A stretch of DNA of 64,000 bases from Caulobacteraceae bacterium. GTDB lineage: Bacteria > Pseudomonadota > Alphaproteobacteria > Caulobacterales > Caulobacteraceae. Of this stretch, positions 37,673-45,765 are shown piece by piece. The stretch lies in the NCBI GenBank assembly GCA_019748055.1, contig JAIEQC010000014.1:1-64000 (forward strand). The letters are read 5' to 3'. The position numbers were made by a program, and so were the translations under genes. Each line of letters opens with the position of its first letter. The stretch's first letter is position 1. The notes under the pieces were generated by a model, which had not been told where the DNA came from, ran no database searches, and was given only the letters and a program-made list of their open reading frames with translations.

Positions 37673-38022
37673 GACGCCGCCCCCGCGTCGACGAAGCCCT
37701 TCAGGCGCGCTGAGGGGGAGGGCGCACCGGCTCGTGTGACCGAGACCTCGACGGCCTGGAGCTCCGGATCGGCGGTGGCGGAACGGGCGGCGCGGACGAT
37801 CCAGTCGTCGCCCATCATGCGGACCCGCTCGACTTCCGGCTCGCCGACCGCCAGTTCGGCCAGGCGGTTCTCGGCGATCCACTGGGCGGTGATCCGGTCC
37901 TCCAGCCCGCGCACGCCGTCGACGTGGGCCTGAAGCGCGACCAGAAGCCCGGTCGAGGCCACGGCCAGGACGAAGAGGGCGACGATCGCCTCCATCAGGG
38001 AATAGCCGGAGCGCGCGCGCAT
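37669..38022 (-). CDS. gspI: Type II secretion minor pseudopilin GspI
   Basis: A 117-residue pseudopilin. The prepilin cleavage site is SG-YSLMEAIVALFVLAVAST with Glu at +5 and a hydrophobic helix after it; GspI identity comes from the short length, the ENRLAELA motif after the helix and its place between gspH and gspC. Processed by a GspO peptidase that is not in the window. It caps the pseudopilus with GspJ and GspK. Confidence 0.88.
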   Translation of the reverse strand: MRARSGYSLMEAIVALFVLAVASTGLLVALQAHVDGVRGLEDRITAQWIAENRLAELAVGEPEVERVRMMGDDWIVRAARSATADPELQAVEVSVTRAGAPSPSARLKGFVDAGAAS

Positions 38023-38477
38023 CAGCCGGCCTCCGTGCCCAGGGGCGCGACCTCGGCGGACAGGCCGTCGAAGGTGATGCGCCAGGCCTGGCGACGGTCG
38101 CGCATGGTCATGACGACGGGCGCCTCCACGCCGTCGGGATCCACCGTCAGCCGGGCCTGCGGAGCCCAGAACCGGACCTCGCGCGGCAGGTCGTGGCGCG
38201 CGCCCCAGTCGTCGTCGGCGTGGGCGTCGCCCTCGAAGCCGTAGCCGCGGGGGTCCATGGCCAGGGTCACCGGGCGGCCGGCGATCAGCGCCTCGTCGGC
38301 GGCCAGGCGCAGGCGGTCGGCGAAGCGGTTGGCCTCAACCCGCGCGGGGTCGCCGTCGGTGCGGACGCCCAGCACCACCATGGCGGCGACGACGCCGATG
38401 ACGGCCAGGACGACCAGCACCTCGACCAGGGTAAGGCCCGCCCGCGTCCTCCGCCGCTGGTCCCCGAGGCCTCCCAC
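38022..38477 (-). CDS. gspH: Type II secretion minor pseudopilin GspH
   Basis: A 151-residue pseudopilin. The leader ends in RAG before LTLVEVLVVLAVIGVVAAMV, with Glu at +5. RFADRLRLAADEALIAGRPV is the conserved stretch after the helix in GspH, and the C-terminal half has the beta-rich GspH fold (DPRGYGFEGD). The gene overlaps gspI by one base and lies 4 bases after gspG. Confidence 0.9.
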   Translation of the reverse strand: MGGLGDQRRRTRAGLTLVEVLVVLAVIGVVAAMVVLGVRTDGDPARVEANRFADRLRLAADEALIAGRPVTLAMDPRGYGFEGDAHADDDWGARHDLPREVRFWAPQARLTVDPDGVEAPVVMTMRDRRQAWRITFDGLSAEVAPLGTEAG

Positions 38478-38481
38478 CGGA

Positions 38482-38928
38482 TCAGCGCGACTTGTCGGTC
38501 AGGTCGGCGTCCAGGCCCTCTCCGCCTTCCTCGCCGTCCTTGCCGTAGGAGATCAGGTCGAAGGCGCCGGTCCGGCCCGGGCTGCGGTAGACATAATCGC
38601 GGCCCCAAGGGTCGCGCGGCATCTCGGTCAGGTAGCCTTCGGCGCTCCAGTTGGCCGGAACGGGGGCGGCTGTAGGGCGCTCAACGAGGGCGCGCAGGCC
38701 CTGCTCCGTGGTCGGATAGTCGCCGTTGTCGAGCCGGTACATGCGCAGGGCGGCGGCCACGGCCTTGAGGTCCGACTTGGCCACGGTGACGCGCGCCTCG
38801 TCCGGACGGCCGATGACGTTGGGCACGATCATCACGGCCACGACGGCGATGATGACCAGCACCACGATCATTTCCACGAGCGTCAGGCCCTGCCGGGCGC
38901 GACGCGGGCGGCGTCCGCGAAAAAACAT
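38482..38928 (-). CDS. gspG: Type II secretion major pseudopilin GspG
   Basis: A 148-residue major pseudopilin. RQG-LTLVEMIVVLVIIAVVAVM is the cleavage site and helix with Glu at +5. The GspG signature follows: DLKAVAAALRMYRLDNGDYP, TTEQGLRALVE and MPRDPWGRDYVYRSPG, including the calcium-binding loop near the acidic C-terminus (DGEEGGEGLD). First gene of the minus-strand run, with a candidate promoter in the divergent gap to gspL. Confidence 0.95.
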   Translation of the reverse strand: MFFRGRRPRRARQGLTLVEMIVVLVIIAVVAVMIVPNVIGRPDEARVTVAKSDLKAVAAALRMYRLDNGDYPTTEQGLRALVERPTAAPVPANWSAEGYLTEMPRDPWGRDYVYRSPGRTGAFDLISYGKDGEEGGEGLDADLTDKSR

Positions 38929-38963
38929 GGAAGCTCACTGCTGGCGACGAAGCGACTGAGCCT

Positions 38964-38993
38964 GCTATAGACTATTTGATCGATCAGGACCAA
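38964..38993 (-). promoter_or_regulatory. Candidate promoter for gspG-H-I-C-D
   Basis: On the minus strand TTGGTC (38993-38988) and TATAGC (38969-38964) are separated by 18 bases, close to the housekeeping sigma consensus, and lie about 40 bases before gspG. Seen by eye only. On the opposite strand a TATACT at 39008-39013 could be the -10 of gspL but no matching -35 is obvious. Confidence 0.4.
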
Positions 38994-39025
38994 GACCGTC
39001 GGACAGCTATACTTGTGTCAGATGT

Positions 39026-39076
39026 GTGACGACAGATAACAGTTTCATGACGACAGATGTCAGTTCCATGACGGCG
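39026..39076 (+). repeat. 21-bp tandem repeat covering the gspL start codon
   Basis: Unit 1, GTGACGACAGATAACAGTTTC at 39026-39046, and unit 2 at 39047-39067 differ at four or five positions (it begins ATGACGACAGATGTC); a third, partial unit begins ATGACGGCGG at 39068. Each unit starts with a possible initiation codon in the same frame, so the protein may begin with up to two copies of a seven-residue MTTDxSx peptide. Confidence 0.7.
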
Positions 39077-40180
39077 GTGTCTTCGGGCCTGTGGCGTCTG
39101 TCGGATGGCGCAATTCAGCCGGTGGACCGTTCATGGGCCGGGCCGGCGACCCTTCTGGTCCCCAGCGAGCAGGTGCTCATCCGCGTCGTCGATCTGCCGT
39201 TTCCGTCGCGGACGAAACGGGCGGCGGCGGCGCCCTTCGCGCTGGAAGACGCGATCGCCGAGCCCCTGAGCGAGGTGCATGTGGCGCTGGGCGCCGAGGT
39301 GGCGCCCGGACGGCACCTGTGCGCGGTCGTGCGGCACGCGTTGATGCGGCAGTGGACGGCGGCTGCCGACGCCGCCGGGCTGGCCGGCGCCGTCTTCATG
39401 CCCGATGCCTTGTCCGTGCCGTTGCCGCCTGCGGGAGCCTGGCGGCTGCTGGTGGCTGAGGGCCGGGCGCTGGTGCGCGGCGACGACGGCACCGGCTTCG
39501 CCGTCGAGGTCGGTCTGCTTCCGGCGTTGTGGGAGGCGGCGGGGCGGCCGACCGTCCTGGCCTCGGGCGATGCGGCGCCTGATGCGATGCGCGAGGGTGT
39601 GGCCGAGGCGTCGCTGGAACTGGCAGACGGTCGTCCGTTGGTCATGGCCCCGCCGGTGGATTTGCGGCAGGGCTTGTACGCTCCAGCGCGTGGGCCGGCG
39701 TGGGGGCCGTGGAAGGTGGCGGCGATTCTGGCGATCGGCGGCGCAGCGGCGCATCTGGCGCTGGCGGTGGTGGACGTCACGGCGTTGCACTTCATGGCCG
39801 AGCGACGGGAGGCCGAGACGCGCGCCTTGATCACCGAGCGTGACGCTTCCCTGGCGAAGACGACCGATCTGGTCGCGGCGGTGGATCGGCTGGCGCCCGA
39901 GCCGGGGGGCGGAGACGGACCGTTCGTTCGGACCCTGTCGCGGGCCGCCGGAGCGCTGGCCGGGCGTCCGCTGAGCTATCGCGCGATCACCTATGGCGGC
40001 GCGGGCAAGCCGACCTCTCTGGCGGTGACGGCGCCGGACATGGCCGCGGCGGAGGGAGCGGCGCAGGCGCTGACGGCTCGCGCTCTGCCGGCCACAGCGA
40101 TGCTGGATCCCGTCTCGGAAACGGCCGCGACGACTGGAATCAATGCGGTCATAACGCTGAACGAGAGAGGTGAGGGATGA
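39026..40180 (+). CDS. gspL: Type II secretion protein GspL
   Basis: A 384-residue bitopic protein. The cytoplasmic part (about residues 20-230) has the actin-like GspL fold, with ATLLVPSEQVLIRVVDLPFP and AAAPFALEDAIAEPLSEVHV; the membrane segment is WKVAAILAIGGAAAHLALAV near residue 240, followed by a periplasmic ferredoxin-like domain. It tethers the GspE ATPase to the platform. The start is uncertain: a 21-base repeat gives GTG 39026, ATG 39047 and ATG 39068 in frame, each followed by MT-type residues. No strong ribosome site precedes any of them. Confidence 0.88.
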   Translation: MTTDNSFMTTDVSSMTAVSSGLWRLSDGAIQPVDRSWAGPATLLVPSEQVLIRVVDLPFPSRTKRAAAAPFALEDAIAEPLSEVHVALGAEVAPGRHLCAVVRHALMRQWTAAADAAGLAGAVFMPDALSVPLPPAGAWRLLVAEGRALVRGDDGTGFAVEVGLLPALWEAAGRPTVLASGDAAPDAMREGVAEASLELADGRPLVMAPPVDLRQGLYAPARGPAWGPWKVAAILAIGGAAAHLALAVVDVTALHFMAERREAETRALITERDASLAKTTDLVAAVDRLAPEPGGGDGPFVRTLSRAAGALAGRPLSYRAITYGGAGKPTSLAVTAPDMAAAEGAAQALTARALPATAMLDPVSETAATTGINAVITLNERGEG

Positions 40181-40665
40181 ACCGGTTCGCCTCGCCCGCA
40201 GTTGCCCAGGCGGCGGAGTGGTTCGCCGCGCGTTCGGCGCGTGAGCGGCTGCTTCTCCAGATTCTGGCGGTGCTCGGCCTGATTGCGGTGCTCTGGTACG
40301 GGGTGATCCAGCCCCTGGCGACTGCCCGGGCGGCCGCCATGGAGCGGATCGCGCTGCACGAGAGCCTGCAGGCGCGATTGAAGCTGGGGCCGCCGGGCAT
40401 CGCTGCGGCCGTTCAGACGACGTCTCTGGCCGAGGGGGCCTTGGTCGAAGCGGCCCGGGCGGCCGCGGCGGCTCAGGGCTTGCCCGTCCAGATCGACGGC
40501 GACGCGGAACGGATCGCGGTCGCCGCGCAAGGTGTGCGCTTCGAGGCGGCGATGCCTTTCTTGCGCATGCTGGAGTCGGGCGGCGCAGAGCTGTCGGACG
40601 TGCGGATGCAGGCGTCGGCGCAGCCGGGTCTGATCGACCTGACCCTGACGGCGACGCGGCCATGA
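40177..40665 (+). CDS. gspM: Type II secretion protein GspM
   Basis: A 162-residue small bitopic protein. WFAARSARERLLLQILAVLG begins the typical GspM region before a single membrane helix; a periplasmic ferredoxin-like domain follows (LEGALVEAARAAAAAQGLPV-like region, then AMPFLRMLESGGAELSDVRM). It partners GspL in the inner-membrane platform. ATG 40177 overlaps the gspL stop by four bases, and gspE starts in its own stop. Confidence 0.85.
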   Translation: MNRFASPAVAQAAEWFAARSARERLLLQILAVLGLIAVLWYGVIQPLATARAAAMERIALHESLQARLKLGPPGIAAAVQTTSLAEGALVEAARAAAAAQGLPVQIDGDAERIAVAAQGVRFEAAMPFLRMLESGGAELSDVRMQASAQPGLIDLTLTATRP

Positions 40666-42155
40666 CCGCCCAGCCGGTGTCCGACGTCGGCGTCGTGGTC
40701 CCGCGCCTGAGCTACGCCCACTCGCGGCGGCACGGCGTGATGATCGAGCATCGGCCGGAGGGGCCCGTCTGCCTGCACCGGCGCTCGGCCTCCGTGTCGG
40801 CCCTGCTGGAGGTGCGCCGCCTGTTCGACGCGCCGCCGGCCTTCGAGCCGCTGAAGGACGAGGCGTTCGACGCCCTGCTGCGCGAGCGGACGGGCGACGC
40901 CGCAGACGCTGCGGCCGACATCGTCGTGGACGAGACCGATCTGGACGCCCTGGCCCAGGACGCCGCCGCCATCGACGACCTGCTGGACAGCCGCGATGAC
41001 GCGCCGGTGGTGCGTCTGATCAACGCCATCCTGCTGCAGGCCGTGCGCGAAGGCGTGTCGGACGTGCACATCGAGACCGAGGAGCGGCGGCTGGTCGTGC
41101 GCTTCCGCGTCGACGGGGTGTTGCGCGAGGTGCTGAGCCCCGCGCGGTCTCTGGCTCCCCTGCTGGTCAGCCGGATCAAGGTCATGGCGCGGCTGGACAT
41201 CGCGGAGAAGCGGACGCCGCACGACGGGCGGGTGACGCTGAGGATCGGCGGGATGGACGTGGACGTCCGGGTCTCGACGATCCCGACCCAGTACGGCGAG
41301 CGGGTGGTGCTGCGCCTGCTGGACCGCAACACGTCCGGGTTGGATCTGGGGCAACTGGGCCTTTTGCCCGACGACCTGTCGAAGCTGCGGCGGATGATCC
41401 ATCGGCCGCACGGGATCGTGCTGGTCACCGGCCCGACGGGCTCGGGCAAGACGACGACGTTGTACGCCGCCCTGACCGAGCTGAACGACCGGCGGCGCAA
41501 CATCATGACGGTCGAGGATCCGGTCGAATACGCGCTGGAGGGCGTGGGCCAGATGCAGGTCAATCCGCGCATCGACCTGACCTTCGCGCGGGGCCTGCGG
41601 GCCATCCTGCGTCAGGACCCCGACGTCATCATGGTGGGCGAGATCCGCGATCATGAGACGGCCGAGGTGGCGGTGCGGTCGTCGATGACCGGCCACCTGG
41701 TGCTGTCGACCCTGCACACCAACTCCGCCATCGGCAGCGTCACCCGCCTGGTGGACATGGGGGTGGAGCGGTACCTGCTGGCGCCCATGCTGACCGGCCT
41801 GATCGCCCAGCGGCTGGTGCGGCGACTGTGCCCGAACTGCCGGGTCGAGGACCGGGCGACGGCGCCGGACGTGGAGCTGACGTCCGGCGCGCTGAAGCTG
41901 GGCTCGCGCGTGTTCCGCGCCGTCGGCTGTCCGGCGTGTCGGGGAGACGGCCACCGGGGCCGGACGGCGCTGTATGAGGTCGTCGAGGTCGATCCGGCGA
42001 TGCAGGCGCTGGTGCACGACGGCGCGTCGGAGGCCGAGCTGACGGCCCATGCGCGGCTGACGTCACGCTCGCTGCTTCAGGACGGAGCCGAGAAGATCGC
42101 GGCGGGCGAGACGACGGTTCAGGAGGTCGCGCGCGTGGTGCGCGAGGACGTCTGA
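40662..42155 (+). CDS. gspE: Type II secretion ATPase GspE
   Basis: A 497-residue cytoplasmic hexameric ATPase that drives pseudopilus assembly. After the N-terminal GspL-binding region come DVHIETEERRLVVRFRVDGV, the Walker A GPTGSGKTTTLYA, the Asp box around NIMTVEDPVEY, Walker B DVIMVGEIRDHETAEVAVRS and the His box HLVLSTLHTNSA. A tetracysteine zinc motif (CPNC then CPAC about 45 residues on) is present as in GspE. Coupled to gspM and gspF by overlaps. Confidence 0.97.
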   Translation: MTAQPVSDVGVVVPRLSYAHSRRHGVMIEHRPEGPVCLHRRSASVSALLEVRRLFDAPPAFEPLKDEAFDALLRERTGDAADAAADIVVDETDLDALAQDAAAIDDLLDSRDDAPVVRLINAILLQAVREGVSDVHIETEERRLVVRFRVDGVLREVLSPARSLAPLLVSRIKVMARLDIAEKRTPHDGRVTLRIGGMDVDVRVSTIPTQYGERVVLRLLDRNTSGLDLGQLGLLPDDLSKLRRMIHRPHGIVLVTGPTGSGKTTTLYAALTELNDRRRNIMTVEDPVEYALEGVGQMQVNPRIDLTFARGLRAILRQDPDVIMVGEIRDHETAEVAVRSSMTGHLVLSTLHTNSAIGSVTRLVDMGVERYLLAPMLTGLIAQRLVRRLCPNCRVEDRATAPDVELTSGALKLGSRVFRAVGCPACRGDGHRGRTALYEVVEVDPAMQALVHDGASEAELTAHARLTSRSLLQDGAEKIAAGETTVQEVARVVREDV

Positions 42156-43372
42156 TGCCGGTCTGGCGCTATGAGGCGGTCGATGCGGCCGGGCGCGCGG
42201 TGCGGGGCACGGTGGAAGCGTCGGGCGACGTGGCGGCGCGGGCCCTGGTGCGCGATCTGGGCCTGCTGCCCACGTCGGTGCGGGAGCAGGGGGGCGGCGC
42301 GGGCGGTCTGCCGTTCGCGGGCCTGTTCGCGCGTGGGGTGACCTCGCGCAGCCTGGCGGCGGCCACGCGCCAGCTGTCGACCATGATCGGCAGCGACATC
42401 CGCATCGAGGAGGCGGTGCGCGTCGTCGGCCAGGAGACGGCCGGTCAGCCGATCGGGCCGGTGCTGCTGGACGTGGCGGCTGCCATCACCGAGGGGCGCA
42501 GCTTCGCCGCCGCGCTGGACCGCCATCCGAAGGTGTTTCCGGAATTCTACCGTGCCTCGATCGCGGCCGGGGAGCAGTCGGGCAAGCTGTCGGAGGTGCT
42601 GGCGCACCTGACCGACTTCGTCGCCTCGCGCGAGCGGGCGGAGCGGAAGGTCAAGCTGGCGCTGCTGTATCCGGCGCTGCTGGCGACGGTGTCGACGTTG
42701 ATGATCGTGCTGCTGCTGGTCTACGTCGTGCCGGACATCGTGAAGGTGTTCGTGTCGCGCGGGGCGGCCCTGCCGTTCCTGACCCGGGCGTTGATCGGGC
42801 TGAGCGAGGGAGCGCAGAGGTTCGGCCTGCCGCTGCTGGTCTTGCTGGCGGTGGGCGGGCTGGTGCTGAACCGGTGGCTGGCGGTACCGGCCAATGCGCT
42901 GAAGTTCGCGCGCTTCCGCCTGACGACCCCGCCGTTCGCCGACGTGATCCGCCAGCTGAACGCCGCGCGGTTCGCCGGCAGTCTGGCCACCCTGATCCGC
43001 AGCGACGTGCCGCTGGTCGACGCCATGCGGGCGGCGGCGGCGGTGACGCCCAACCTGCATGTGCGCGATCGGGCGTTGGCGGCGACGCGGCGGGTGCGAG
43101 AGGGGGCCTCCCTGCGGCATGCCCTTCAGGAGGCGGACGTGTTTCCGCGCCTGCTGCTGGCGGTGGTGGCGTCCGGCGAGCAGAGCGGGCGGCTTGGGCC
43201 CGGGCTGGCGCGCGCGGCGGCGGACCTGGAGCAGGAGCTGGAACAGCTCGTCACGGCCCTTGTGGCCCTGGTCGAGCCCGCGGTGCTGCTGATCATGGGC
43301 GCGGTCGTGCTGCTTATGGTGCTGGCGATCCTGATGCCGATCGTCAACCTGAACACCCTGGCCGGGCTGTGA
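42155..43372 (+). CDS. gspF: Type II secretion platform protein GspF
   Basis: A 405-residue polytopic protein with two cytoplasmic GspF domains (about residues 70-190 and 270-390), each followed by membrane helices (LLATVSTLMIVLLLVYVVPD; VEPAVLLIMGAVVLLMVLAI). FYRASIAAGEQSGKLSEVL and RLLLAVVASGEQSGRLG are the repeated family motifs. N-terminal MPVWRYEAVDAAGRAVRGTV is typical. It starts one base inside the gspE stop. It forms the core of the inner-membrane platform. Confidence 0.96.
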   Translation: MPVWRYEAVDAAGRAVRGTVEASGDVAARALVRDLGLLPTSVREQGGGAGGLPFAGLFARGVTSRSLAAATRQLSTMIGSDIRIEEAVRVVGQETAGQPIGPVLLDVAAAITEGRSFAAALDRHPKVFPEFYRASIAAGEQSGKLSEVLAHLTDFVASRERAERKVKLALLYPALLATVSTLMIVLLLVYVVPDIVKVFVSRGAALPFLTRALIGLSEGAQRFGLPLLVLLAVGGLVLNRWLAVPANALKFARFRLTTPPFADVIRQLNAARFAGSLATLIRSDVPLVDAMRAAAAVTPNLHVRDRALAATRRVREGASLRHALQEADVFPRLLLAVVASGEQSGRLGPGLARAAADLEQELEQLVTALVALVEPAVLLIMGAVVLLMVLAILMPIVNLNTLAGL

Positions 43373-43382
43373 CCAAGGCCGG

Positions 43383-44114
43383 TCAGCGGACCTCGATCGT
43401 CGAGGCCGGCAGGCCGGGCAGGGCCGCGGCGCCGGCCGGCGTGACCGTGAGCGTCAGGGCGCCGTCGCGGCTGCGCCGCGCCGACAGAAGCTCGCCGGCC
43501 GCCGGATCGCGGGCCGACAGGGAGAAGCCCTCGGCGTCCGACCTGGCCGGGGCGACCAACGGGGGCAGGGCGGCCGTCGCGCCGCCCGAAGCGCACAGAG
43601 CGGGGCCGGTGCGGATCAGCCCTTCACCCGTGCCGCCCCCGGCCAAGGCCAGATTCCGGGCGCGCACCGTCACCTCTCCGTCGCACGTTAGGGGAAGCTG
43701 CGGCGCCAGCGCGGACGCCAGCCGCAGGGACGCTGGGCCCTGCACGTCGCGCAGCACCATGCCGCCGTCCTTCCACGCCGCGACGCCTTCCAGAGCGGTG
43801 TCCGGACCACGCACGGCGACCTGCGCCGTCGGCGCGAAGGCCCCCAGCGACGCCAGCGGCGCGGCGCGCCAGCCGAGGGCAAAGGCGGGTTCCAACCCCG
43901 CCTCTCCGGCCCAGACGGTACCGACGGCCTCGCGCCCGCCGCGGATGACGGCCTCGGCGGGCAGGCTGATCACCAGGCCGACCAGATATGCCGCGGCGCC
44001 GGCGCCGATCAGGATGGCGCGCCAGCGGGTGACGCGCACGAACAGGCGCTCGAACTGAAATGCGCCGGACGCATGGACCCGATCGCCATCCCGGGCCTTC
44101 CAGGTTCCGAACAT
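43383..44114 (-). CDS. gspN: Type II secretion protein GspN
   Basis: A 243-residue bitopic protein. A membrane segment at about residues 30-48 (AILIGAGAAAYLVGLVISLP) is followed by a periplasmic beta-rich domain with ALGWRAAPLASLGAFAPTAQ and LTCDGEVTVRARNLALAGG, in keeping with GspN. It is coded against the operon direction between gspF and gspJ. GGAGG lies 6 bases before ATG 44114, while ATG 44120 directly abuts it, so 44114 is the better start. GspN is optional in many systems and its role is unclear. Confidence 0.82.
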   Translation of the reverse strand: MFGTWKARDGDRVHASGAFQFERLFVRVTRWRAILIGAGAAAYLVGLVISLPAEAVIRGGREAVGTVWAGEAGLEPAFALGWRAAPLASLGAFAPTAQVAVRGPDTALEGVAAWKDGGMVLRDVQGPASLRLASALAPQLPLTCDGEVTVRARNLALAGGGTGEGLIRTGPALCASGGATAALPPLVAPARSDAEGFSLSARDPAAGELLSARRSRDGALTLTVTPAGAAALPGLPASTIEVR

Positions 44115-44146
44115 GGGCATCCTCCGTCACGGGCGCGCGCGTCTCG

Positions 44147-44725
44147 TTGGCCCAGGAAACGCGCGCCCGCAAGCCGCGATCCGCGCGGCAAGGCTTCACC
44201 CTGATCGAAGTGATCGTTGCGCTGGGGCTGTTCTCGCTGATCGCGCTGGCCGGGTTCGCCCTGCTGCGGGCGGTGCTGGACGCCCAGACGCGGACCGAGG
44301 CGCGGCTGGAGCGGCTGTCGGAGATCCAGCGGGCCCTGTTCGTCGTCACGGCCGACCTGGATCAGGTCAGCGGGCGGATCGAGGGCACGCCCGACGCGAT
44401 CACATTCCAAAAGACGGATCCCACGGGGCGGCCGCATCTGATCGGCTATGCGGTCCAGGGCGATGCCTTGGTGCGCACGGTCGCCGGGCCGACGGGTCAG
44501 AGGACGCAGACGGTGCTGCGCGGGGTCGGTGGGGCGCGGTGGTCGTATCGCCTGACTGGGCTGGGGTGGGTACCGGTTTCTGCCCTTCCGGTCCCGACTG
44601 ATCCGGAGCTGGCCGTCGCGCAGCCGACCGTCCGTGCCGTGGCGCTGGACGTCGCCCTGATCGGTCCGGACGGGCGCCCGACGGAAGTTCGGCGGGTGGT
44701 CGCCGTGCCGGAAATCGCGCCATGA
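44147..44725 (+). CDS. gspJ: Type II secretion minor pseudopilin GspJ
   Basis: About 192 residues. The prepilin site is RQG before FTLIEVIVALGLFSLIALAG, with Glu at +5; LSEIQRALFVVTADLDQVSG and the later WSYRLTGLGW are GspJ-like. The start TTG 44147 gives a 16-residue leader, usual for the class; ATG 44060 is in frame but would overlap gspN by 55 bases on the other strand. It pairs with GspK and GspI at the pseudopilus tip. Confidence 0.85.
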   Translation: MAQETRARKPRSARQGFTLIEVIVALGLFSLIALAGFALLRAVLDAQTRTEARLERLSEIQRALFVVTADLDQVSGRIEGTPDAITFQKTDPTGRPHLIGYAVQGDALVRTVAGPTGQRTQTVLRGVGGARWSYRLTGLGWVPVSALPVPTDPELAVAQPTVRAVALDVALIGPDGRPTEVRRVVAVPEIAP

Positions 44726-45564
44726 CCCGGCCGAAGCGCGGCGCGCGCAGGGGTATGGTCTTGCTGAACGTGCTGATCGTCGTCGCCATCAGTGCGGCGG
44801 CGGTCACCGTGATGATCGTGGCGCAAGACATTCAGGTGCGCCGGACGATCCGTCTGCACGACGCGGCACAAGCCCAGTCCTATGCCCGGGCCGGGGAGTT
44901 GTCGGCCATCACCGCCCTGCGCCGTGACGCCTTGACGGCGCCGGACGTGGACGTGGCCAGCGAGCCGTGGGCGCAGATCGGGCAGACGGCGGTGGCGATC
45001 CCCAATGGCGGGTTCGCCCTGTCGATCGCGGACGAGCAGGCGCGGTTCAACGTCAACGCATTGATCAAAGGCGAGCCCATTCCCGCCGCGGCCTTGCTGG
45101 AGATCGCGCGCCTGACAGGCGTGTCGCGCGAGACGGTGTCGGCGATTGAACTGGCTCTCACGGTCCTGGGGCCTCTTCGTGACGACGTCCCCTTGCGTGC
45201 CGCAGGGGTGAATGCGGCGGACCTTGATCGTCTCGCGCCCTACGTCGTTTTTCTGCCGCCGGAGGCCAAGCTGAACGTCAACACCGCCGACCCGCAGCTG
45301 CTTGAGATGGTGCTGCGCGACCCCACGGCCGTTCGCCGCGTTCTCGACCAGCGGGCCCAAGGAGGGCTGTCTGCGCAGGAGGCGACGGCCCTGGGGGCCG
45401 GAGGTCTGTTCGGATCGTCGTCGTCGCACTTTCGGGTGACGACGGACGTGAGGGTGGGTGAGGTGCGGCGGTTGACGGTCAGCCGCGTCAGCCGCAGCGA
45501 GGACGCGGGGGGGCGGCCTCGTGTGACGGTCACCCAGCGACGCCGATTGACGCCGCCTTCGTGA
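44722..45564 (+). CDS. gspK: Type II secretion minor pseudopilin GspK
   Basis: A 280-residue large minor pseudopilin. RRG before MVLLNVLIVVAISAAAVTVM is the leader and helix; position +5 is Leu rather than Glu, normal for GspK. FNVNALI, an alpha-helical insert and LNVNTADPQLLEMVLRD match the GspK core, which normally binds calcium. It forms the tip with GspI and GspJ. The start overlaps the gspJ stop (ATGA). Last gene of the secretion locus. Confidence 0.93.
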   Translation: MTRPKRGARRGMVLLNVLIVVAISAAAVTVMIVAQDIQVRRTIRLHDAAQAQSYARAGELSAITALRRDALTAPDVDVASEPWAQIGQTAVAIPNGGFALSIADEQARFNVNALIKGEPIPAAALLEIARLTGVSRETVSAIELALTVLGPLRDDVPLRAAGVNAADLDRLAPYVVFLPPEAKLNVNTADPQLLEMVLRDPTAVRRVLDQRAQGGLSAQEATALGAGGLFGSSSSHFRVTTDVRVGEVRRLTVSRVSRSEDAGGRPRVTVTQRRRLTPPS

Positions 45565-45611
45565 CGCGGCGTCTTGACCTGCGGGTCCCGAGGCGACACA
45601 AGGCGCGTCCG

Positions 45612-45626
45612 ACGGGCTTGGCCCGT
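45612..45626 (+). terminator. Short GC hairpin between gspK and tRNA-Lys
   Basis: ACGGGC-TTG-GCCCGT is a perfect 6-bp stem with a 3-base loop, about 48 bases after the gspK stop and 10 bases before the tRNA. There is no T-run, so it may be a weak terminator for gspJ-K or a processing or pause site ahead of the tRNA. Confidence 0.35.
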
Positions 45627-45635
45627 GCGTGATGT

Positions 45636-45712
45636 GCGTCCTTAGCTCAGTTGGTTAGAGCATCTGACTTTTAATCAGAGGGTCCTCGGTTCGAGCCCGA
45701 GAGGACGTACCA
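45636..45712 (+). tRNA. tRNA-Lys (anticodon TTT)
   Basis: A full cloverleaf of 77 bases with encoded CCA. Acceptor GCGTCCT pairs with AGGACGT; the D arm is GCTC...GAGC; the anticodon arm TCTGA-CTTTTAA-TCAGA shows anticodon TTT; the T arm is CTCGG-TTCGAGC-CCGAG. Discriminator base A. It lies downstream of gspK on the same strand and faces the convergent DUF1501 gene. Confidence 0.97.
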
Positions 45713-45765
45713 TCCCCGCCTTCAGCCGCGTCTGATCCAGGCTCGGGGCTGCGAAGGACACGTCG

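Noticed and set aside
40473-42050. Long minus-strand frame opposite gspE
   Set aside because: Same effect as above: its residues mirror gspE codons, with no start context or recognisable domain.
45636-45712. tRNA-Lys as an integration site for an island carrying DUF1501/DUF1800
   Set aside because: No integrase gene, no second copy of the tRNA 3' end and no composition break were seen in the neighbouring genes.
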